This document shows, in pieces, positions 28,566 through 38,720 of a DNA stretch of 64,000 nucleotides. Made by a program: the position numbers and the translations under genes. Location: assembly GCF_007362955.1 (NCBI RefSeq), contig NZ_CP041696.1:930001-994000 (forward strand), given 5' to 3'. How positions within the stretch are numbered: position 1 is the first letter of the stretch; each line of letters starts with the position of its first letter. A model generated the notes under the pieces. The model saw only the letters and a program-made list of their open reading frames with translations. It did not search any database and was not told the origin of the DNA. Source of the DNA: Lysinibacillus fusiformis. Its GTDB lineage: Bacteria > Bacillota > Bacilli > Bacillales_A > Planococcaceae.

Positions 28566-28594
28566 TTGACTAATAGGAAATATATGTTTAATGT
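28566..28594 (+). promoter_or_regulatory. Predicted sbp operon promoter
   Basis: TTGACT (28566-28571), 17-base spacer and TAATGT (28589-28594). The spacer begins AATAGGAAATATA, similar to the cysH promoter spacer. The interval 28245-28565 between the divergent sulfur promoters is AT-rich and holds no gene I can support. Confidence 0.6.
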
Positions 28595-28624
28595 ATAACT
28601 ATGATTTAAGACAAATAAATAAAA

Positions 28625-28702
28625 AGCTGATCAGAGAATCTGAAGGCCATCTACCAAAAAACTTACTACTGTAAGTTTGATAGATGGTCTTTTGCGTTTT
28701 TT
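28625..28702 (+). promoter_or_regulatory. sbp leader: conserved hairpin motif plus terminator
   Basis: AGCTGAT followed by a small hairpin CAGA-GAA-TCTG and AAGGC (28625-28647). This runs directly into a terminator: nine-base stem GGCCATCTA / TAGATGGTC with an inner AAACTTAC / GTAAGTTT hairpin, then TTTT and, after GCG, TTTTTT. It corresponds to the leaders of cysH and sumT. The small stem has different bases but the same pairing as in those two. The terminator ends 22 bases before the sbp start codon. Confidence 0.7.
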
Positions 28703-28724
28703 GACAACAAAGGAGAGATTTTTT

Positions 28725-29777
28725 ATGAAGAAAAGAAAACATATTTTTCAATCGTTTGCACTATTTGCTGCATTAACACTGGCCTTAACAGGATGCAACA
28801 CGAAGTCCTCCGACGAAGATGCAAGTACCGAAGAAACAAAAAAATCTGTTGAACTATTAAATGTTTCCTACGATCCTACTCGTGAGCTTTATGAAGAATT
28901 TAACAAAGATTTTATTGCTAAATGGAAAGATGAAACAGGCCAAGAAGTTACGATAAAACAATCTCATGGCGGTTCTGGTAAGCAAGGTCGTGCAGTAATT
29001 GACGGACTTGAAGCCGATGTAGTCACACTAGCACTTGCTTATGATATAGATGAAATTGCACAAACGCGTGAATTGTTAAACAAAGACTGGCAAACAGAAT
29101 TTGACAACAATTCTACACCGTACACTTCCACAATTGTCTTTTTAGTACGTAAAGGGAATCCAAAGGGCATTCAAGATTGGAATGATCTAACAAAAGACGA
29201 TGTATCCGTTATAACACCAAATCCTAAAACATCAGGTGGCGCCCGTTGGAATTACTTAGCCGCTTGGGGGTATGCAGCAAAGCTGTATAACAATGATGAA
29301 GCGAAGATAAAAGAATTTATGGCTGCTCTGTATAGCAATGTAGAGGTGCTAGATTCGGGTGCACGTGGCTCTACTACTACATTTGTTGAACGTGAAATTG
29401 GGGATGTTTTAATCGCTTGGGAGAATGAAGCCTATTTATCATTGAATGAGCTAGGTAAGGATGAATTTGAAATCATCACACCTTCTTTAAGTATTTTAGC
29501 CGAGCCGCCTGTTGCGATTGTCGATAAAATTGTCGATAAAAACGGGACGCGCGAAGTTGCAGAGGCGTATTTAAAACATTTATATAGCGATATCGGGCAA
29601 GAGATAGCAGCTAAAAATTACTACCGTCCACGGAATGCTGACATACTTGCCAAATACCAAGAACAATTCCCTTCACTTGAACTGATTTCAATTGATGATT
29701 TCGATGGCTGGGAAAAAGCACAGGCCACACATTTTAAAGACGATGGTACATTCGATGAAATTTACGTACCACAATAA
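28725..29777 (+). CDS. sbp: Sulfate ABC transporter substrate-binding lipoprotein
   Basis: A 350-residue extracytoplasmic binding protein. A basic N-terminus, hydrophobic segment and lipobox LTGC (cysteine near residue 24) mark it as a lipoprotein. The mature part has family motifs [26 protein letters not shown] and [21 protein letters not shown], typical of sulfate/thiosulfate-binding proteins. The ATG at 28725 has AAGGAGAG upstream; an in-frame start 48 bases earlier lies inside the leader terminator and is rejected. First gene of a four-gene importer operon. Confidence 0.93.
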   Translation: MKKRKHIFQSFALFAALTLALTGCNTKSSDEDASTEETKKSVELLNVSYDPTRELYEEFNKDFIAKWKDETGQEVTIKQSHGGSGKQGRAVIDGLEADVVTLALAYDIDEIAQTRELLNKDWQTEFDNNSTPYTSTIVFLVRKGNPKGIQDWNDLTKDDVSVITPNPKTSGGARWNYLAAWGYAAKLYNNDEAKIKEFMAALYSNVEVLDSGARGSTTTFVEREIGDVLIAWENEAYLSLNELGKDEFEIITPSLSILAEPPVAIVDKIVDKNGTREVAEAYLKHLYSDIGQEIAAKNYYRPRNADILAKYQEQFPSLELISIDDFDGWEKAQATHFKDDGTFDEIYVPQ

Positions 29778-29788
29778 GGAGGCTTTTT

Positions 29789-30622
29789 ATGGGTAGCCTA
29801 TTATTAAAAAAGAAGCCGGTTCGTGTGATACCCGGCTTCCATCTTTCACTTGGTTATACGATGTTATACGTTAGTTTGCTTGTTCTTTTGCCGTTAGCGA
29901 TGATTTTTATTAATACTATGTCCTTAAGTTGGTCAGAATTTGTCAGTATCGTGAGTAACCCACGTGCCGTTGCCTCCTATAAGCTTAGCTTCGGTACAGC
30001 GCTCGCTGCTGGCTTACTCAATGTTCTATTCGGCACAATTATCGCTTGGGTGCTTGTACGTTACCAGTTTCCGTTCAAACGTATTATTGATGGACTAGTC
30101 GATTTACCATTTGCTTTACCGACTGCTGTTGCAGGGATCGCTCTAACTTCTCTATATGCGCCAAATGGTTGGATTGGACAGTTTTTTAATTTTAAAATTG
30201 CCTTTACACCACTGGGAATTATTATTGCCCTGACATTTATCGGGTTACCATTCGTCGTACGTACCGTGCAACCGGTTTTGCAAAATATTAGTGCAGAAGT
30301 GGAGGAAGCATCTGCAAGTCTTGGCGCAACACGTCTTCAAACATTTACAAAAGTCATTTTCCCAGAACTTATACCGGCAATTTTAACAGGCTTTTCTTTA
30401 GCCTTTGCACGTGCATTAGGGGAGTATGGATCGGTTGTTTTTATCGCTGGCAATATGCCCATGAAAACCGAAATTACACCTTTAATCATTATGACGAAGC
30501 TTGAACAATATGATTATGCAGGCGCTACTGCTATTGCCGTCGTGATGCTGATCACTTCCTTCGTTCTATTATTCACCATTAATCTTATACAATGGCTGGC
30601 AAATCGTCGCTTTATACAATAG
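29789..30622 (+). CDS. cysT: Sulfate ABC transporter permease CysT
   Basis: A 277-residue membrane permease with six predicted helices and the EAA loop [23 protein letters not shown] at about 170-192, which docks onto the ATPase Cys[13 protein letters not shown] is a family marker. It begins 11 bases after sbp with AAGGAGG, and forms a heterodimer with the CysW product of the next gene. Confidence 0.93.
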   Translation: MGSLLLKKKPVRVIPGFHLSLGYTMLYVSLLVLLPLAMIFINTMSLSWSEFVSIVSNPRAVASYKLSFGTALAAGLLNVLFGTIIAWVLVRYQFPFKRIIDGLVDLPFALPTAVAGIALTSLYAPNGWIGQFFNFKIAFTPLGIIIALTFIGLPFVVRTVQPVLQNISAEVEEASASLGATRLQTFTKVIFPELIPAILTGFSLAFARALGEYGSVVFIAGNMPMKTEITPLIIMTKLEQYDYAGATAIAVVMLITSFVLLFTINLIQWLANRRFIQ

Positions 30623-30633
30623 GAGGACTTTTA

Positions 30634-31494
30634 ATGGAACATAGTACTTTAATTGAGCAGGCTGCTCCTCGAAAAAATACGGCAGCTTTACAAGAACCAC
30701 GTTTGATACGCTACAGTTTGACATTTATTGCACTAGCCTTTTTAGCTTTTTTTATCGTGTTACCACTCGTGTCAATTTTTATTACTGCCTTTCAAAAAGG
30801 AGCAGCGGTGTATTTCGCGGCCATTACGCACCCAGATGCTTTATCTGCCATCAAGTTGACCCTAATGGTTGTCGCTATAGCGGTTCCCTTAAATGCGATC
30901 TTTGGTGTCATGGCTGCATGGGCACTGACAAAATTCAATTTCAAAGGAAAAAATCTATTGCTGACACTTGTTGATTTACCATTTGCAGTGTCACCTGTTA
31001 TTGCAGGCTTGGTCTTTATTTTATTATTTGGTGCACAAGGCTTATTCGGTGAATGGCTCTTTGCCCATGACATAAAAATTGTTTTCGCATTACCTGGTAT
31101 TGTGCTGGCTACAATTTTTGTGACTTTACCCTTTGTTGCCCGAGAGCTCATTCCACTCATGCAGGCACAGGGAACATCCGAAGAGGAGGCCTCTATTTCA
31201 CTCGGCGCAAATGGCTTTAAGACATTTTGGTATGTCACACTGCCTAATATTAAATGGGGCTTATTCTATGGTCTGATTTTATGTAACGCACGTGCCATTG
31301 GTGAATTCGGCGCTGTTTCCGTTGTCTCTGGCCATATCCGTGGTATGACGAATACGATGCCGCTCCATATCGAAATTTTATACAATGAATATCAATTCTC
31401 GGCAGCCTTTGCTGTTGCTTCACTTATGAGTGTGATTGCTATTTTCACACTTATTATCAAAGATATCGTTGCTTGGAAATCAAAATCAATTTAA
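30634..31494 (+). CDS. cysW: Sulfate ABC transporter permease CysW
   Basis: A 286-residue permease paralogous to CysT with six helices and an EAA loop ([21 protein letters not shown]). The markers [12 protein letters not shown] and [20 protein letters not shown] match CysW. The ATG at 30634 is chosen for its AGGAGGA site; the open frame extends 42 bases upstream into cysT. Confidence 0.93.
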   Translation: MEHSTLIEQAAPRKNTAALQEPRLIRYSLTFIALAFLAFFIVLPLVSIFITAFQKGAAVYFAAITHPDALSAIKLTLMVVAIAVPLNAIFGVMAAWALTKFNFKGKNLLLTLVDLPFAVSPVIAGLVFILLFGAQGLFGEWLFAHDIKIVFALPGIVLATIFVTLPFVARELIPLMQAQGTSEEEASISLGANGFKTFWYVTLPNIKWGLFYGLILCNARAIGEFGAVSVVSGHIRGMTNTMPLHIEILYNEYQFSAAFAVASLMSVIAIFTLIIKDIVAWKSKSI

Positions 31495-31508
31495 CGGAGG
31501 TTACCTGC

Positions 31509-32579
31509 ATGAGCATCCAAATTCAAAATATTTCAAAAAGGTTCGGTTCTTTTCAGGCTTTAAAAGATGTTTCCATCGATATTCAATCAGGAGAGCTAAT
31601 CGCATTACTCGGTCCTTCTGGCTCTGGCAAAACTTCACTACTTCGTGTTATTGCAGGTCTTGAAGCATCTGATGTCGGTGAAATTTTATTTGACGGCCAA
31701 ACCATTACCAATCGTCATCCTCAGGAGCGTAATGTTGGATTTGTTTTCCAACATTACGCACTATTTCGCCACATGACGGTATTTGACAATGTCGCTTATG
31801 GACTTAAAGTACGTCCACGGAAAACAAGACCTTCGAAAGAAAAGATTAAGGATAAAGTAATGGAGCTCCTGCAACTCGTGAAACTCGAAAATTTTGCAGA
31901 CCGTTACCCAACACAACTTTCAGGTGGACAGCGTCAACGTGTAGCACTTGCCAGAGCACTTGCAGTCGAGCCTAAAGTGTTGCTATTAGATGAACCATTC
32001 GGTGCACTCGATGCCAAAGTACGTAAGGAATTACGGCGATGGTTACGAAAGCTTCATGATGAGTTCCACATTACAAGTATTTTTGTGACACATGACCAAG
32101 AAGAAGCGCTTGATGTAGCCGATCGCATTGTCGTGATGAATAACGGACGAATTGAGCAAATTGGTAGTCCAGATGAAGTATACACACATCCCAAAAGTCC
32201 ATTCGTGTATGATTTTTTAGGAAATGTCAATCTTTTCAAAGGACGTTTACATAACGGTAAGCTGACACATGGCGAATTTACCATTGATGTGCCTGACACA
32301 CATGCTCATACACAAGATGATGCAGTTGGCTACGTACGTCCACACGATATTCACATTGAAAAATCAGCTGTATCGGGTACTGTTCCGGTCAAAGTAAGCC
32401 ATATTCATTTACTCGGTCCAATTGTGCAGATCGAGCTACACCGTGAGGATATGGATGAATACTTAGAAGCAGAACTTTCAAAGGAACAATTCCATACCCT
32501 TCAGCTCAAAGTAGGTGACTATGTTTTTGTAAAACCGAAGCAATTAAAAGTATTTATCCCTGAAGATTTTTCTATCTAA
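31509..32579 (+). CDS. cysA: Sulfate ABC transporter ATP-binding protein
   Basis: A 356-residue ATPase that powers the CysT-CysW channel. It has Walker [10 protein letters not shown] near 36-44, Q-loop FVFQHYALF, signature [15 protein letters not shown], Walker [13 protein letters not shown] and the switch histidine in FVTHDQEEA. The C-terminal 110 residues form a TOBE-like regulatory domain. The ATG at 31509 has CGGAGG upstream. The last gene of the operon, closed by a terminator directly after the stop. Confidence 0.95.
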   Translation: MSIQIQNISKRFGSFQALKDVSIDIQSGELIALLGPSGSGKTSLLRVIAGLEASDVGEILFDGQTITNRHPQERNVGFVFQHYALFRHMTVFDNVAYGLKVRPRKTRPSKEKIKDKVMELLQLVKLENFADRYPTQLSGGQRQRVALARALAVEPKVLLLDEPFGALDAKVRKELRRWLRKLHDEFHITSIFVTHDQEEALDVADRIVVMNNGRIEQIGSPDEVYTHPKSPFVYDFLGNVNLFKGRLHNGKLTHGEFTIDVPDTHAHTQDDAVGYVRPHDIHIEKSAVSGTVPVKVSHIHLLGPIVQIELHREDMDEYLEAELSKEQFHTLQLKVGDYVFVKPKQLKVFIPEDFSI

Positions 32580-32581
32580 AA

Positions 32582-32617
32582 AGCATGTAGCAGAGACACA
32601 TTTGCTACATGCTTTTT
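32582..32617 (+). terminator. Terminator of the sbp-cysTWA operon
   Basis: Eleven-base arms AGCATGTAGCA and TGCTACATGCT with a 10-base loop, then TTTTT. Confidence 0.9.
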
Positions 32618-32752
32618 TAAATAATTTAAACTTAGTCTCATCTTCAACCAAATATAAAGACTGTTCCTAAAGTACATCAAACAATCACAATCGTTTCCTA
32701 TACGGTAAAAATCCGCTTCATTTTTCCGCAGGCGTCTAGACGTCTTTAAATC

Positions 32753-33062
32753 AAAAAGAGACTGGGACAATAGAGAAAAAGTGTTAGATTGACTGCTGTC
32801 GATCTAACACTTTTTTGCTGTAAGCGTTGATGTCCGCTACGGCGGACGCTTTCCTGGGGCGTGGCCTGAGCCTGTAGTCTCAGGCGTCACGCTAATCCCT
32901 CAGGAGTCGCCACCTTTGCTACCAGCAACTAGTACTCTCTTCTGAATTTTATTGATTCCAAAAGGAAGAACGTCTAGATTTTTCTTCATTTTCAGATAGC
33001 AAAAATTTAATAACGTTTTGCTCCTCTTTCTTAAAATTTAAAGTTATGTCCCAGCCTTTTTA
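32753..33062. repeat. MITE-like intergenic element with terminal inverted repeats
   Basis: About 310 bases bounded by AAAAAGAGACTGGGACAATA (32753-32772) and, inverted, AAAAGGCTGGGACATAAC (33060-33043). Inside are a strong hairpin, GTGTTAGATTGA with TCGATCTAACAC (32781-32810), followed by TTTTTT, and a GC-rich block near 32820-32920 with TCCGCTACGGCGGA. No coding potential is seen. It fills the space between the convergent sulfate importer operon and cysI. The interval 32618-32752 shows nothing recognisable. Confidence 0.6.
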
Positions 33063-33088
33063 CTTTTTGGACAACCTCGTATTTCCCC

Positions 33089-34810
33089 TTAACTATTATG
33101 GAATTGTCGCCCATCAAATACAGCTTCTACATACCCTAGTCGGATAACGAAATCACCGAAATGCTCGCCTTCCAAACGCTCCTTCGCATAATGTAAAAGT
33201 ATTGGACGAAGCGCTGCTAAAATTTCTTCTTCACCGATATTTTCGCGGTAAATTTTATTTAAGCGATTGCCTGTAAAGCTTGCACCTAGATACAGGTTAT
33301 ACTTTCCAGGCCCTTTACCGATAAAGCCTATTTCTCCCATTGCTGCACGAGAGCAGCCATTTGGACAGCCTGACATACGGATAACAATTTCTGTTTCATG
33401 TAGACCCGCTTCATCGATAATAGTATCGATTTTCGTAATGAGTGAAGGCAAATAACGTTCTGCCTCAGCCATTGCTAGACCACAAGTTGGTAAAGAAACA
33501 CAAGCAATTGAATTACGCCGTAATGCGGAGTAGTATGCACCATCTGTTAGTTTATACTCCTCAATAAGGGCTGCAATTTTTTTCTTCTTCTGTGGCGCTA
33601 CATTGCCAATCATTAAGTTCTGATTTGGCGTTAAACGGAAATCACCTGTATGCACTTTTGCAATTTCGCGTAAGCCCGTTAACAGCTGATAATCTGCCAA
33701 ATCTTTAATGCGACCATTTTGAATGAATAATGTGTAATGCCATTTACCATCTGCCCCTTTAATCCAACCAAATTCATCACCCGTACGTTCAAAGGTAAAT
33801 GGGCGTGCCTGTTGCATTTCCCAACCAAGACGACGATGCAATTCTGTATTAAACCATTCAAGACCTCGAGCATCAATTGTGTATTTAAAGCGCGCATTTT
33901 TACGCACTGAACGATTACCATAGTCACGTTGAATCGTAATAATTTTCTCTGCTGTTTCCAGTAGCTTATCAGGTGTTATAAATCCAATGAGGCGGGCAAG
34001 TTGAGGATATGTTTCATGATCCCCGTGTGACATTCCCATGCCTCCACCAACTGCTATGTTAAAGCCTACTAATTTCTCTTCTTCAACAATTGCAATTAAA
34101 CCTATATCCTGCGAATAAACATCAACATCGTTACTTGGTGGAATAGCAATACCAATTTTAAATTTACGAGGTAAGTATTGTGCTCCATAAATAGGCTCAA
34201 TCTCTTCGTCCTGGCTATCAATTATCTTTTCACCATCTAGCCAAAGCTCATGGTACGCACGTGTTCTAGGCAGTAAGTGCTCACTAAGCTTTGCGGACCA
34301 GTTGTAAATTTCCTCATGTAATGCTGATTGATTGGGATTGACATTACACATGACATTTCGATTGACATCCCCACAAGCAGCGAGAGAATCCAATAGTACA
34401 TCATTGATTTCCTGCATATATTTTTTGACATTCCATTTTAAAATACCGTGTACTTGGAACGCTTGTCGTGTCGTTAATTTTAACGATCCATTACCATATT
34501 TCCTTGCCATTTCGTCCATTACTAGCCACTGTGCAGGTGTTGCTGCTCCACCTGGTGTACGGACACGCACCATAAATTGATAAGCAGGCTCAAGTTTTTG
34601 ACGTTGACGTTCATTTCGAAGATCACGGTCATCTTGTAAGTAACTACCATGGAATTTCATCAGGCGATTATCATCCTCTGGAATCCCTGAACTTAATGGA
34701 TTATTCATTGTTCGTTCAAGTGATCCACGTAGATAATTACTTTCTGTTTTAATACGTTCAACATCACTAGGTGCACCCGATTGCGGTGGCAATACAATTT
34801 TTTTTGTCAT
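33089..34810 (-). CDS. cysI: Sulfite reductase hemoprotein beta-component
   Basis: Six-electron reduction of sulfite to sulfide using siroheme coupled to a [4Fe-4S] cluster. The 573-residue protein carries both cluster half-sites: CVSLPTC (C-x5-C) and CPNGC (C-x3-C) near 430-480, where the last cysteine bridges to siroheme. The substrate-binding arginines lie in [12 protein letters not shown] and in the KLTTRQAFQ segment. The ATG at 34810 with AAGGAGCG is chosen over one 30 bases upstream that lies inside cysJ. Electrons come from CysJ, encoded immediately before it. Confidence 0.95.
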   Translation of the reverse strand: MTKKIVLPPQSGAPSDVERIKTESNYLRGSLERTMNNPLSSGIPEDDNRLMKFHGSYLQDDRDLRNERQRQKLEPAYQFMVRVRTPGGAATPAQWLVMDEMARKYGNGSLKLTTRQAFQVHGILKWNVKKYMQEINDVLLDSLAACGDVNRNVMCNVNPNQSALHEEIYNWSAKLSEHLLPRTRAYHELWLDGEKIIDSQDEEIEPIYGAQYLPRKFKIGIAIPPSNDVDVYSQDIGLIAIVEEEKLVGFNIAVGGGMGMSHGDHETYPQLARLIGFITPDKLLETAEKIITIQRDYGNRSVRKNARFKYTIDARGLEWFNTELHRRLGWEMQQARPFTFERTGDEFGWIKGADGKWHYTLFIQNGRIKDLADYQLLTGLREIAKVHTGDFRLTPNQNLMIGNVAPQKKKKIAALIEEYKLTDGAYYSALRRNSIACVSLPTCGLAMAEAERYLPSLITKIDTIIDEAGLHETEIVIRMSGCPNGCSRAAMGEIGFIGKGPGKYNLYLGASFTGNRLNKIYRENIGEEEILAALRPILLHYAKERLEGEHFGDFVIRLGYVEAVFDGRQFHNS

Positions 34811-34826
34811 TCTAATCGCTCCTTGT

Positions 34827-36617
34827 TTAATAAACGTCACGTTGGTAGCGTTTTTGTTGTTTCAACTCATTTACAAAGGCTTTTGCTTCTTCAGCCGTTT
34901 TTTGCCCTTGCTGTTCAATAATGCGATGTAATGCTTGATCAACATCCGACGCCATTGATTTTTTATCGCCGCACACATAGATTACAGCGCCTTGCTCAAG
35001 CCACTCATAGAAGGTCTCTGCATTTTCTTCGATTTTATGTTGCACATATACTTTTTTATCTGTATCGCGCGAAAAGGCAACATTCATTTTTGTTAATGTT
35101 CCTGAAGCCAACCAGCGTTGCCAATCAGTTTGGTATAGAAAATCCGTTACAAAATGTTGGTCGCCAAAGAATAGCCATGATTTTCCCTCTATACCTAATT
35201 CCTCGCGCTCCTCTAAAAAGGCACGGTAAGGGGCAACTCCAGTTCCTGCACCGATCATAATAATCGGTGTATCCTCTTGTTCTGGTAATCTAAAATTCGG
35301 ATTTTTATGAACATAAATTGGCAATGTGTCCCCAACTTGAATGCGCTCAGCAATACTACCTGAACAAACACCAAGTCGTGTTCGCCCATTGTTTTCATAG
35401 CTCAGCTTAGCAATCGTTAAATGCACCTCATCACTATTTGCCTTTTGACTGCTAGCAATTGAATAAAGGCGAGCAGGAATTTTACGTAGAAGCGCAACAA
35501 ATTGCTGTGCATCCCATGTAAAGGGTGCATAATCTCCAGCAATATCTAGTAAATCATGGCCCTTTACATAGTCCTTCCATGCTGTGTCATCTTTAAGTAA
35601 AGCGACAAAATCCCCATGTACTGTGTATGCACCAATTTTTTGCAATAAAGGTTTCGATAAAACTGTGATTTCCAGCTTATTCTGTAAAGCCTTTTTTAAA
35701 GTTAATGACTCTTCAAATACAGTTACCTTTGACTCTGCGTCAAATTGAAGAGCAGTGATTAAAGCATCTACTAAGGATTCATCATTTTCTGGCTGAATCC
35801 CAATACTATCACCTGGCTCAAAGTGAAAGTCTGCTCCCTCAATAGCAAGTTCCACATGATATGTTTCTTTGTTTGAGCCACGCCCATTAAGATTTAGATT
35901 TTCTAGCACTTCTGCTGAAAAAGGATTTTTACGAGAATAAGAAGATTTAGAGTCCTTGGTATCTTCTTCACCTTTCTCAGAACTAATTGCTGTTTCTGGA
36001 CTGTCAAGTAAGACTTCCTGTACAGCTGTGAACCACTGCGTTGCAGGTTCATCGTAATCTAAGTCGCAATCTGTACGTGGAGCGATACGCGTTGCCCCTA
36101 ACTTTTCAAACTGCTCATCAAAATCCTTACCTGTCTTACAGAAAAATTCATAGGAGCTATCCCCTAATGCCAGCACTGAATAATGAAGATGCTCTAATTT
36201 CGGTGCTCGCTTACTATGCAGGAAATCATAAAACTGAATCGCTTGATCTGGTGGCTCTCCCTCTCCATGTGTACTAACAACGAGTAATAGATTGGTTGTT
36301 TTCTTTAAATTATTGGCTTTAAAACTCGCTAAGGAAGAGATAGTTACTTCAACATCTTTTTCTTTTAATAGCGCTGCGTATTTTTCAGCTAAGCCTTGAC
36401 TATTCCCTGTTTGTGAACCATATAAAACTGTTACTGTTTTTGTCATTGGGGCTATTGTCAGTGGCGCTTCCTCCACAACTGCCTTTATGGCTCCTTGTGG
36501 TGCACTTAAATAACCATTCAACCAGATTTTCTGTTCTACTGTTAATTTAGGAAGGAGCTCATTTAATAGCTTTACCTGCTCCTCACTAAAAGGACTATTT
36601 ATAACTTGCAGTTTCAA
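34827..36617 (-). CDS. cysJ: Sulfite reductase flavoprotein alpha-component
   Basis: Transfers electrons from NADPH through FAD and FMN to CysI. The 596-residue protein has an N-terminal flavodoxin domain (about 62-205; [34 protein letters not shown]), an FAD domain with RLYSIASS, and an NADPH-binding domain ([28 protein letters not shown], ending QKRYQRDVY). Start is TTG at 36617 with GAGGTGG at good spacing. It lies 30 bases after yezD. Confidence 0.95.
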   Translation of the reverse strand: MKLQVINSPFSEEQVKLLNELLPKLTVEQKIWLNGYLSAPQGAIKAVVEEAPLTIAPMTKTVTVLYGSQTGNSQGLAEKYAALLKEKDVEVTISSLASFKANNLKKTTNLLLVVSTHGEGEPPDQAIQFYDFLHSKRAPKLEHLHYSVLALGDSSYEFFCKTGKDFDEQFEKLGATRIAPRTDCDLDYDEPATQWFTAVQEVLLDSPETAISSEKGEEDTKDSKSSYSRKNPFSAEVLENLNLNGRGSNKETYHVELAIEGADFHFEPGDSIGIQPENDESLVDALITALQFDAESKVTVFEESLTLKKALQNKLEITVLSKPLLQKIGAYTVHGDFVALLKDDTAWKDYVKGHDLLDIAGDYAPFTWDAQQFVALLRKIPARLYSIASSQKANSDEVHLTIAKLSYENNGRTRLGVCSGSIAERIQVGDTLPIYVHKNPNFRLPEQEDTPIIMIGAGTGVAPYRAFLEEREELGIEGKSWLFFGDQHFVTDFLYQTDWQRWLASGTLTKMNVAFSRDTDKKVYVQHKIEENAETFYEWLEQGAVIYVCGDKKSMASDVDQALHRIIEQQGQKTAEEAKAFVNELKQQKRYQRDVY

Positions 36618-36647
36618 ACTTTGCCACCTCGCGTATTTTTTTAAAAG

Positions 36648-36797
36648 TTATCTAAGACGTATTTTTTCTTTCTTTTCAATTTGTACCACGTAGGAATTTT
36701 GTACAATCAATGTAATCGATCCGTGGTTTACTGTATTTAAAATCTGTCGGACATTATCTAATGCTAGATTTATATTTTCCGTCCTCTTATCTACCAT
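36648..36797 (-). CDS. yezD: Small DUF2292 protein, YezD-like
   Basis: A 49-residue protein. The core GSITLIVQNSYVVQIEKKEK matches the YezD/DUF2292 family of tiny proteins found beside sulfur-assimilation genes. Function is unknown; linkage to cysJI here supports a role tied to sulfite reduction. The ATG at 36797 has GGAAGGTG upstream. An open frame continues 144 bases further upstream into the dispersed repeat and is not likely to be translated as one protein. Confidence 0.75.
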   Translation of the reverse strand: MVDKRTENINLALDNVRQILNTVNHGSITLIVQNSYVVQIEKKEKIRLR

Positions 36798-36823
36798 TAC
36801 AAAACACCTTCCCTTTAAATTAT

Positions 36824-37066
36824 CAATTATGCCTCGGCATAATTGCGTCCGGATTCGGCTTTGTGCTTGCACAAAGAACTCCTTTCCGATTCCGTGACAT
36901 CCGCCGAAGGCTTTAACTTCTTTCAGCACTTCTTTCAGCACTTCTTTCAGCAGGTATTTTATGTGCGAAAGCGTAGCGGCAGCAACAGATGTTTGGACAC
37001 CTGCTGAAAAGTAACTTAAACCTGCATTCTCACCAACTATAGAGATGGTAAACTTCTGCTAAAGAA
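36824..37066 (-). repeat. Dispersed intergenic repeat, copy 2 (between sirB and yezD)
   Basis: About 240 bases filling the sirB-yezD gap. On the minus strand it starts with the CTTCTTTAGCAGAAG block and CTCTATAG. It contains three perfect tandem copies of the 12-mer GCTGAAAGAAGT (36951-36916). It ends with a 22-base palindrome (CAATTATGCC, GA, GGCATAATTG; 36845-36824) just before the yezD ribosome-binding site. Start and end blocks match the copy at 43868-44100. Confidence 0.65.
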
Positions 37067-37067
37067 G

Positions 37068-37790
37068 TTAAAATTGTAATAATTCATGAATACGTTCCAC
37101 TAAAGCTTTCCTTACATTGTCGTCATAGCCTAAACTTTCACATAAAATAATGTTCTTTTTCTCATAACCCATTAAACGCTTCGCAATACTCTGATGTAAT
37201 ATGCCTGTAAATAATAAATAAGGCACAATAAATACACGGTTGTTGTTATTTTGCTTTTGCTGCAACCACTCTTCAAAGCTCTGACCAACTCCATATAAAA
37301 AACACGTATCTACTGCTACATATGCATATTTGTCACGTAATCTTGTCGCGATTTTTGCTAAAACGAGCTGAACAGCTGGATCACTACTGCCACGCCCTAT
37401 GAGTAAAACACTTGCTTGATCTGTAAGACTTCGAGTAGCTAATATGCGTGCATGTAGCGTGTCTATTAATAGTTCGTGTACACCGAGTGGCTCACCGTAT
37501 GTAAACTTTACAGTAGGATATTGTATTTTTGCTTTGTCTATTTCTAGAGGAATATCGTGCTTTGCATGCTGGGCGGCTAATAATAAAATTGGCATGATGG
37601 CTATAGCTGTTGCGCCACGTTTTATACAGCTCTCTATACCTTCAGCAATTGTTGGTGCAGCTAGCTCCAAAAAACAAATTTCTTGAATCGGTATCTCAAT
37701 TTCCTGCTGCACGCGCTGAAGAAATGCAACAGCTTGCTCCACACCTGCCTTTACCCGACTACCATGTGCAATATATAAAGTTGCCTGCAT
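37068..37790 (-). CDS. sirB: Sirohydrochlorin ferrochelatase (CbiX-type)
   Basis: Inserts Fe2+ into sirohydrochlorin to finish siroheme, the cofactor of CysI. The 240-residue protein has the N-terminal YIAHGSR motif with the metal-binding histidine and a second histidine in AQHAKHDIP. Two CbiX-like halves are visible, the second beginning VLLIGRGSSDP. It follows sumT by 12 bases. The NAD-dependent precorrin-2 dehydrogenase SirC, which acts between SumT and SirB, is not encoded nearby. Confidence 0.9.
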   Translation of the reverse strand: MQATLYIAHGSRVKAGVEQAVAFLQRVQQEIEIPIQEICFLELAAPTIAEGIESCIKRGATAIAIMPILLLAAQHAKHDIPLEIDKAKIQYPTVKFTYGEPLGVHELLIDTLHARILATRSLTDQASVLLIGRGSSDPAVQLVLAKIATRLRDKYAYVAVDTCFLYGVGQSFEEWLQQKQNNNNRVFIVPYLLFTGILHQSIAKRLMGYEKKNIILCESLGYDDNVRKALVERIHELLQF

Positions 37791-37802
37791 GAAAACACTT
37801 CC

Positions 37803-38579
37803 TTAAACTGAAATCCCTTCTAATAGGGGCTCTGAAATAATATTTTCCAACCAATGAATTTTTTCACGAAGTGTCACCACTTCCCCGACAACAATCATGC
37901 TAGGATTTTGAATATTTTCCTTTTGAACCACCTCTACAATATTCGCCAAAGTGCCTGTTACAGTTTTTTGTTGTGCAAAGGTTCCCCACTGAATAAGTGC
38001 TACAGGCGTTTCTTCATCACGACCATATTTGAGCAGTTGCTGACGGATGTACGGTAGATTACCAACCCCCATATAAATGGCAATCGTATCAATGCCCTTT
38101 GCTAGGCTTTCCCACCGAATGCTATCATCTTTCCCTTCTCGCATATGTCCAGTGACCATCGCAAAACTTGAGCTTAAGTCGCGATGTGTAACAGGAATAC
38201 CAGCATAGGCCGGCGCTGCAATACCAGAGGTGATACCAGGCACAATGTCAAACGGTATATGATGCTGTGCCAGCACCTCCGCTTCCTCAGCCCCTCTTCC
38301 GAAAACGAATGGGTCACCGCCCTTTAGTCTGGTCACAATAAGGCCTTGTTGGGCATAGTTTACGAGGGAACGATTAATTTGCTCCTGAATCATGGCATGT
38401 CGATTCGGCAACTTGCCACAAAAAATCAGTTTGGCATCCTTTTTGGCATAAGTTAATAATTCCTTATTAATGAGTCGGTCATACAAAATGACATCTGCTG
38501 TTTCAATGCAACGTAATCCCTTTACTGTAATGAGGTCAACATCTCCAGGACCTGCCCCAACAATATGAACTTTCACCAT
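37803..38579 (-). CDS. sumT: Uroporphyrinogen-III C-methyltransferase
   Basis: Uses two S-adenosylmethionine molecules to methylate uroporphyrinogen III to precorrin-2, the entry to siroheme. The 258-residue single-domain protein has the family motifs VGAGPGDVDLITVKG near 6-20, DRLIN, RLKGGDPFVFGRG and VPGITSGIAAPAYAGIPVTHR. It leads the sumT-sirB-yezD-cysJ-cysI transcription unit, behind the conserved sulfur leader. Unlike E. coli CysG it is not fused to a dehydrogenase/chelatase domain. Confidence 0.95.
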   Translation of the reverse strand: MVKVHIVGAGPGDVDLITVKGLRCIETADVILYDRLINKELLTYAKKDAKLIFCGKLPNRHAMIQEQINRSLVNYAQQGLIVTRLKGGDPFVFGRGAEEAEVLAQHHIPFDIVPGITSGIAAPAYAGIPVTHRDLSSSFAMVTGHMREGKDDSIRWESLAKGIDTIAIYMGVGNLPYIRQQLLKYGRDEETPVALIQWGTFAQQKTVTGTLANIVEVVQKENIQNPSMIVVGEVVTLREKIHWLENIISEPLLEGISV

Positions 38580-38615
38580 TTAATTCCCTCCTTTTTCTAC
38601 TCTCTTCGTCGAGAT

Positions 38616-38690
38616 AGAAAAGAGGCCCATATCATCCATGGGCATAGCAGTGCCTGTGAATAATAGGAGCCTCTAGTTTGCTAGTCAGCT
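38616..38690 (-). promoter_or_regulatory. sumT leader: conserved hairpin motif plus terminator
   Basis: On the minus strand AGCTGA, then the hairpin CTAG-CAAA-CTAG, then AGGC (38690-38669), leading directly into a long hairpin. The stem is GAGGC / GCCTC extended by CCTATTATTC paired with GGATGATATGG, with an inner AGGCA / TGCC, and it ends in TTTTCT. The motif differs from the cysH copy by few bases. The structure ends about 37 bases before the sumT ATG, close to its AAAGGAGGG site. Confidence 0.65.
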
Positions 38691-38720
38691 TCATTTTTAA
38701 TTCTTAGTAATATAATAAGA

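Noticed and set aside
36798..36941. N-terminal extension of yezD
   Set aside because: It is read from the dispersed repeat, including the three tandem 12-mers; the ATG at 36797 has the proper ribosome-binding site and gives the family length.
36916..36951. CRISPR-like array
   Set aside because: The units are 12 bases, directly abutting with no spacers, inside a dispersed repeat.
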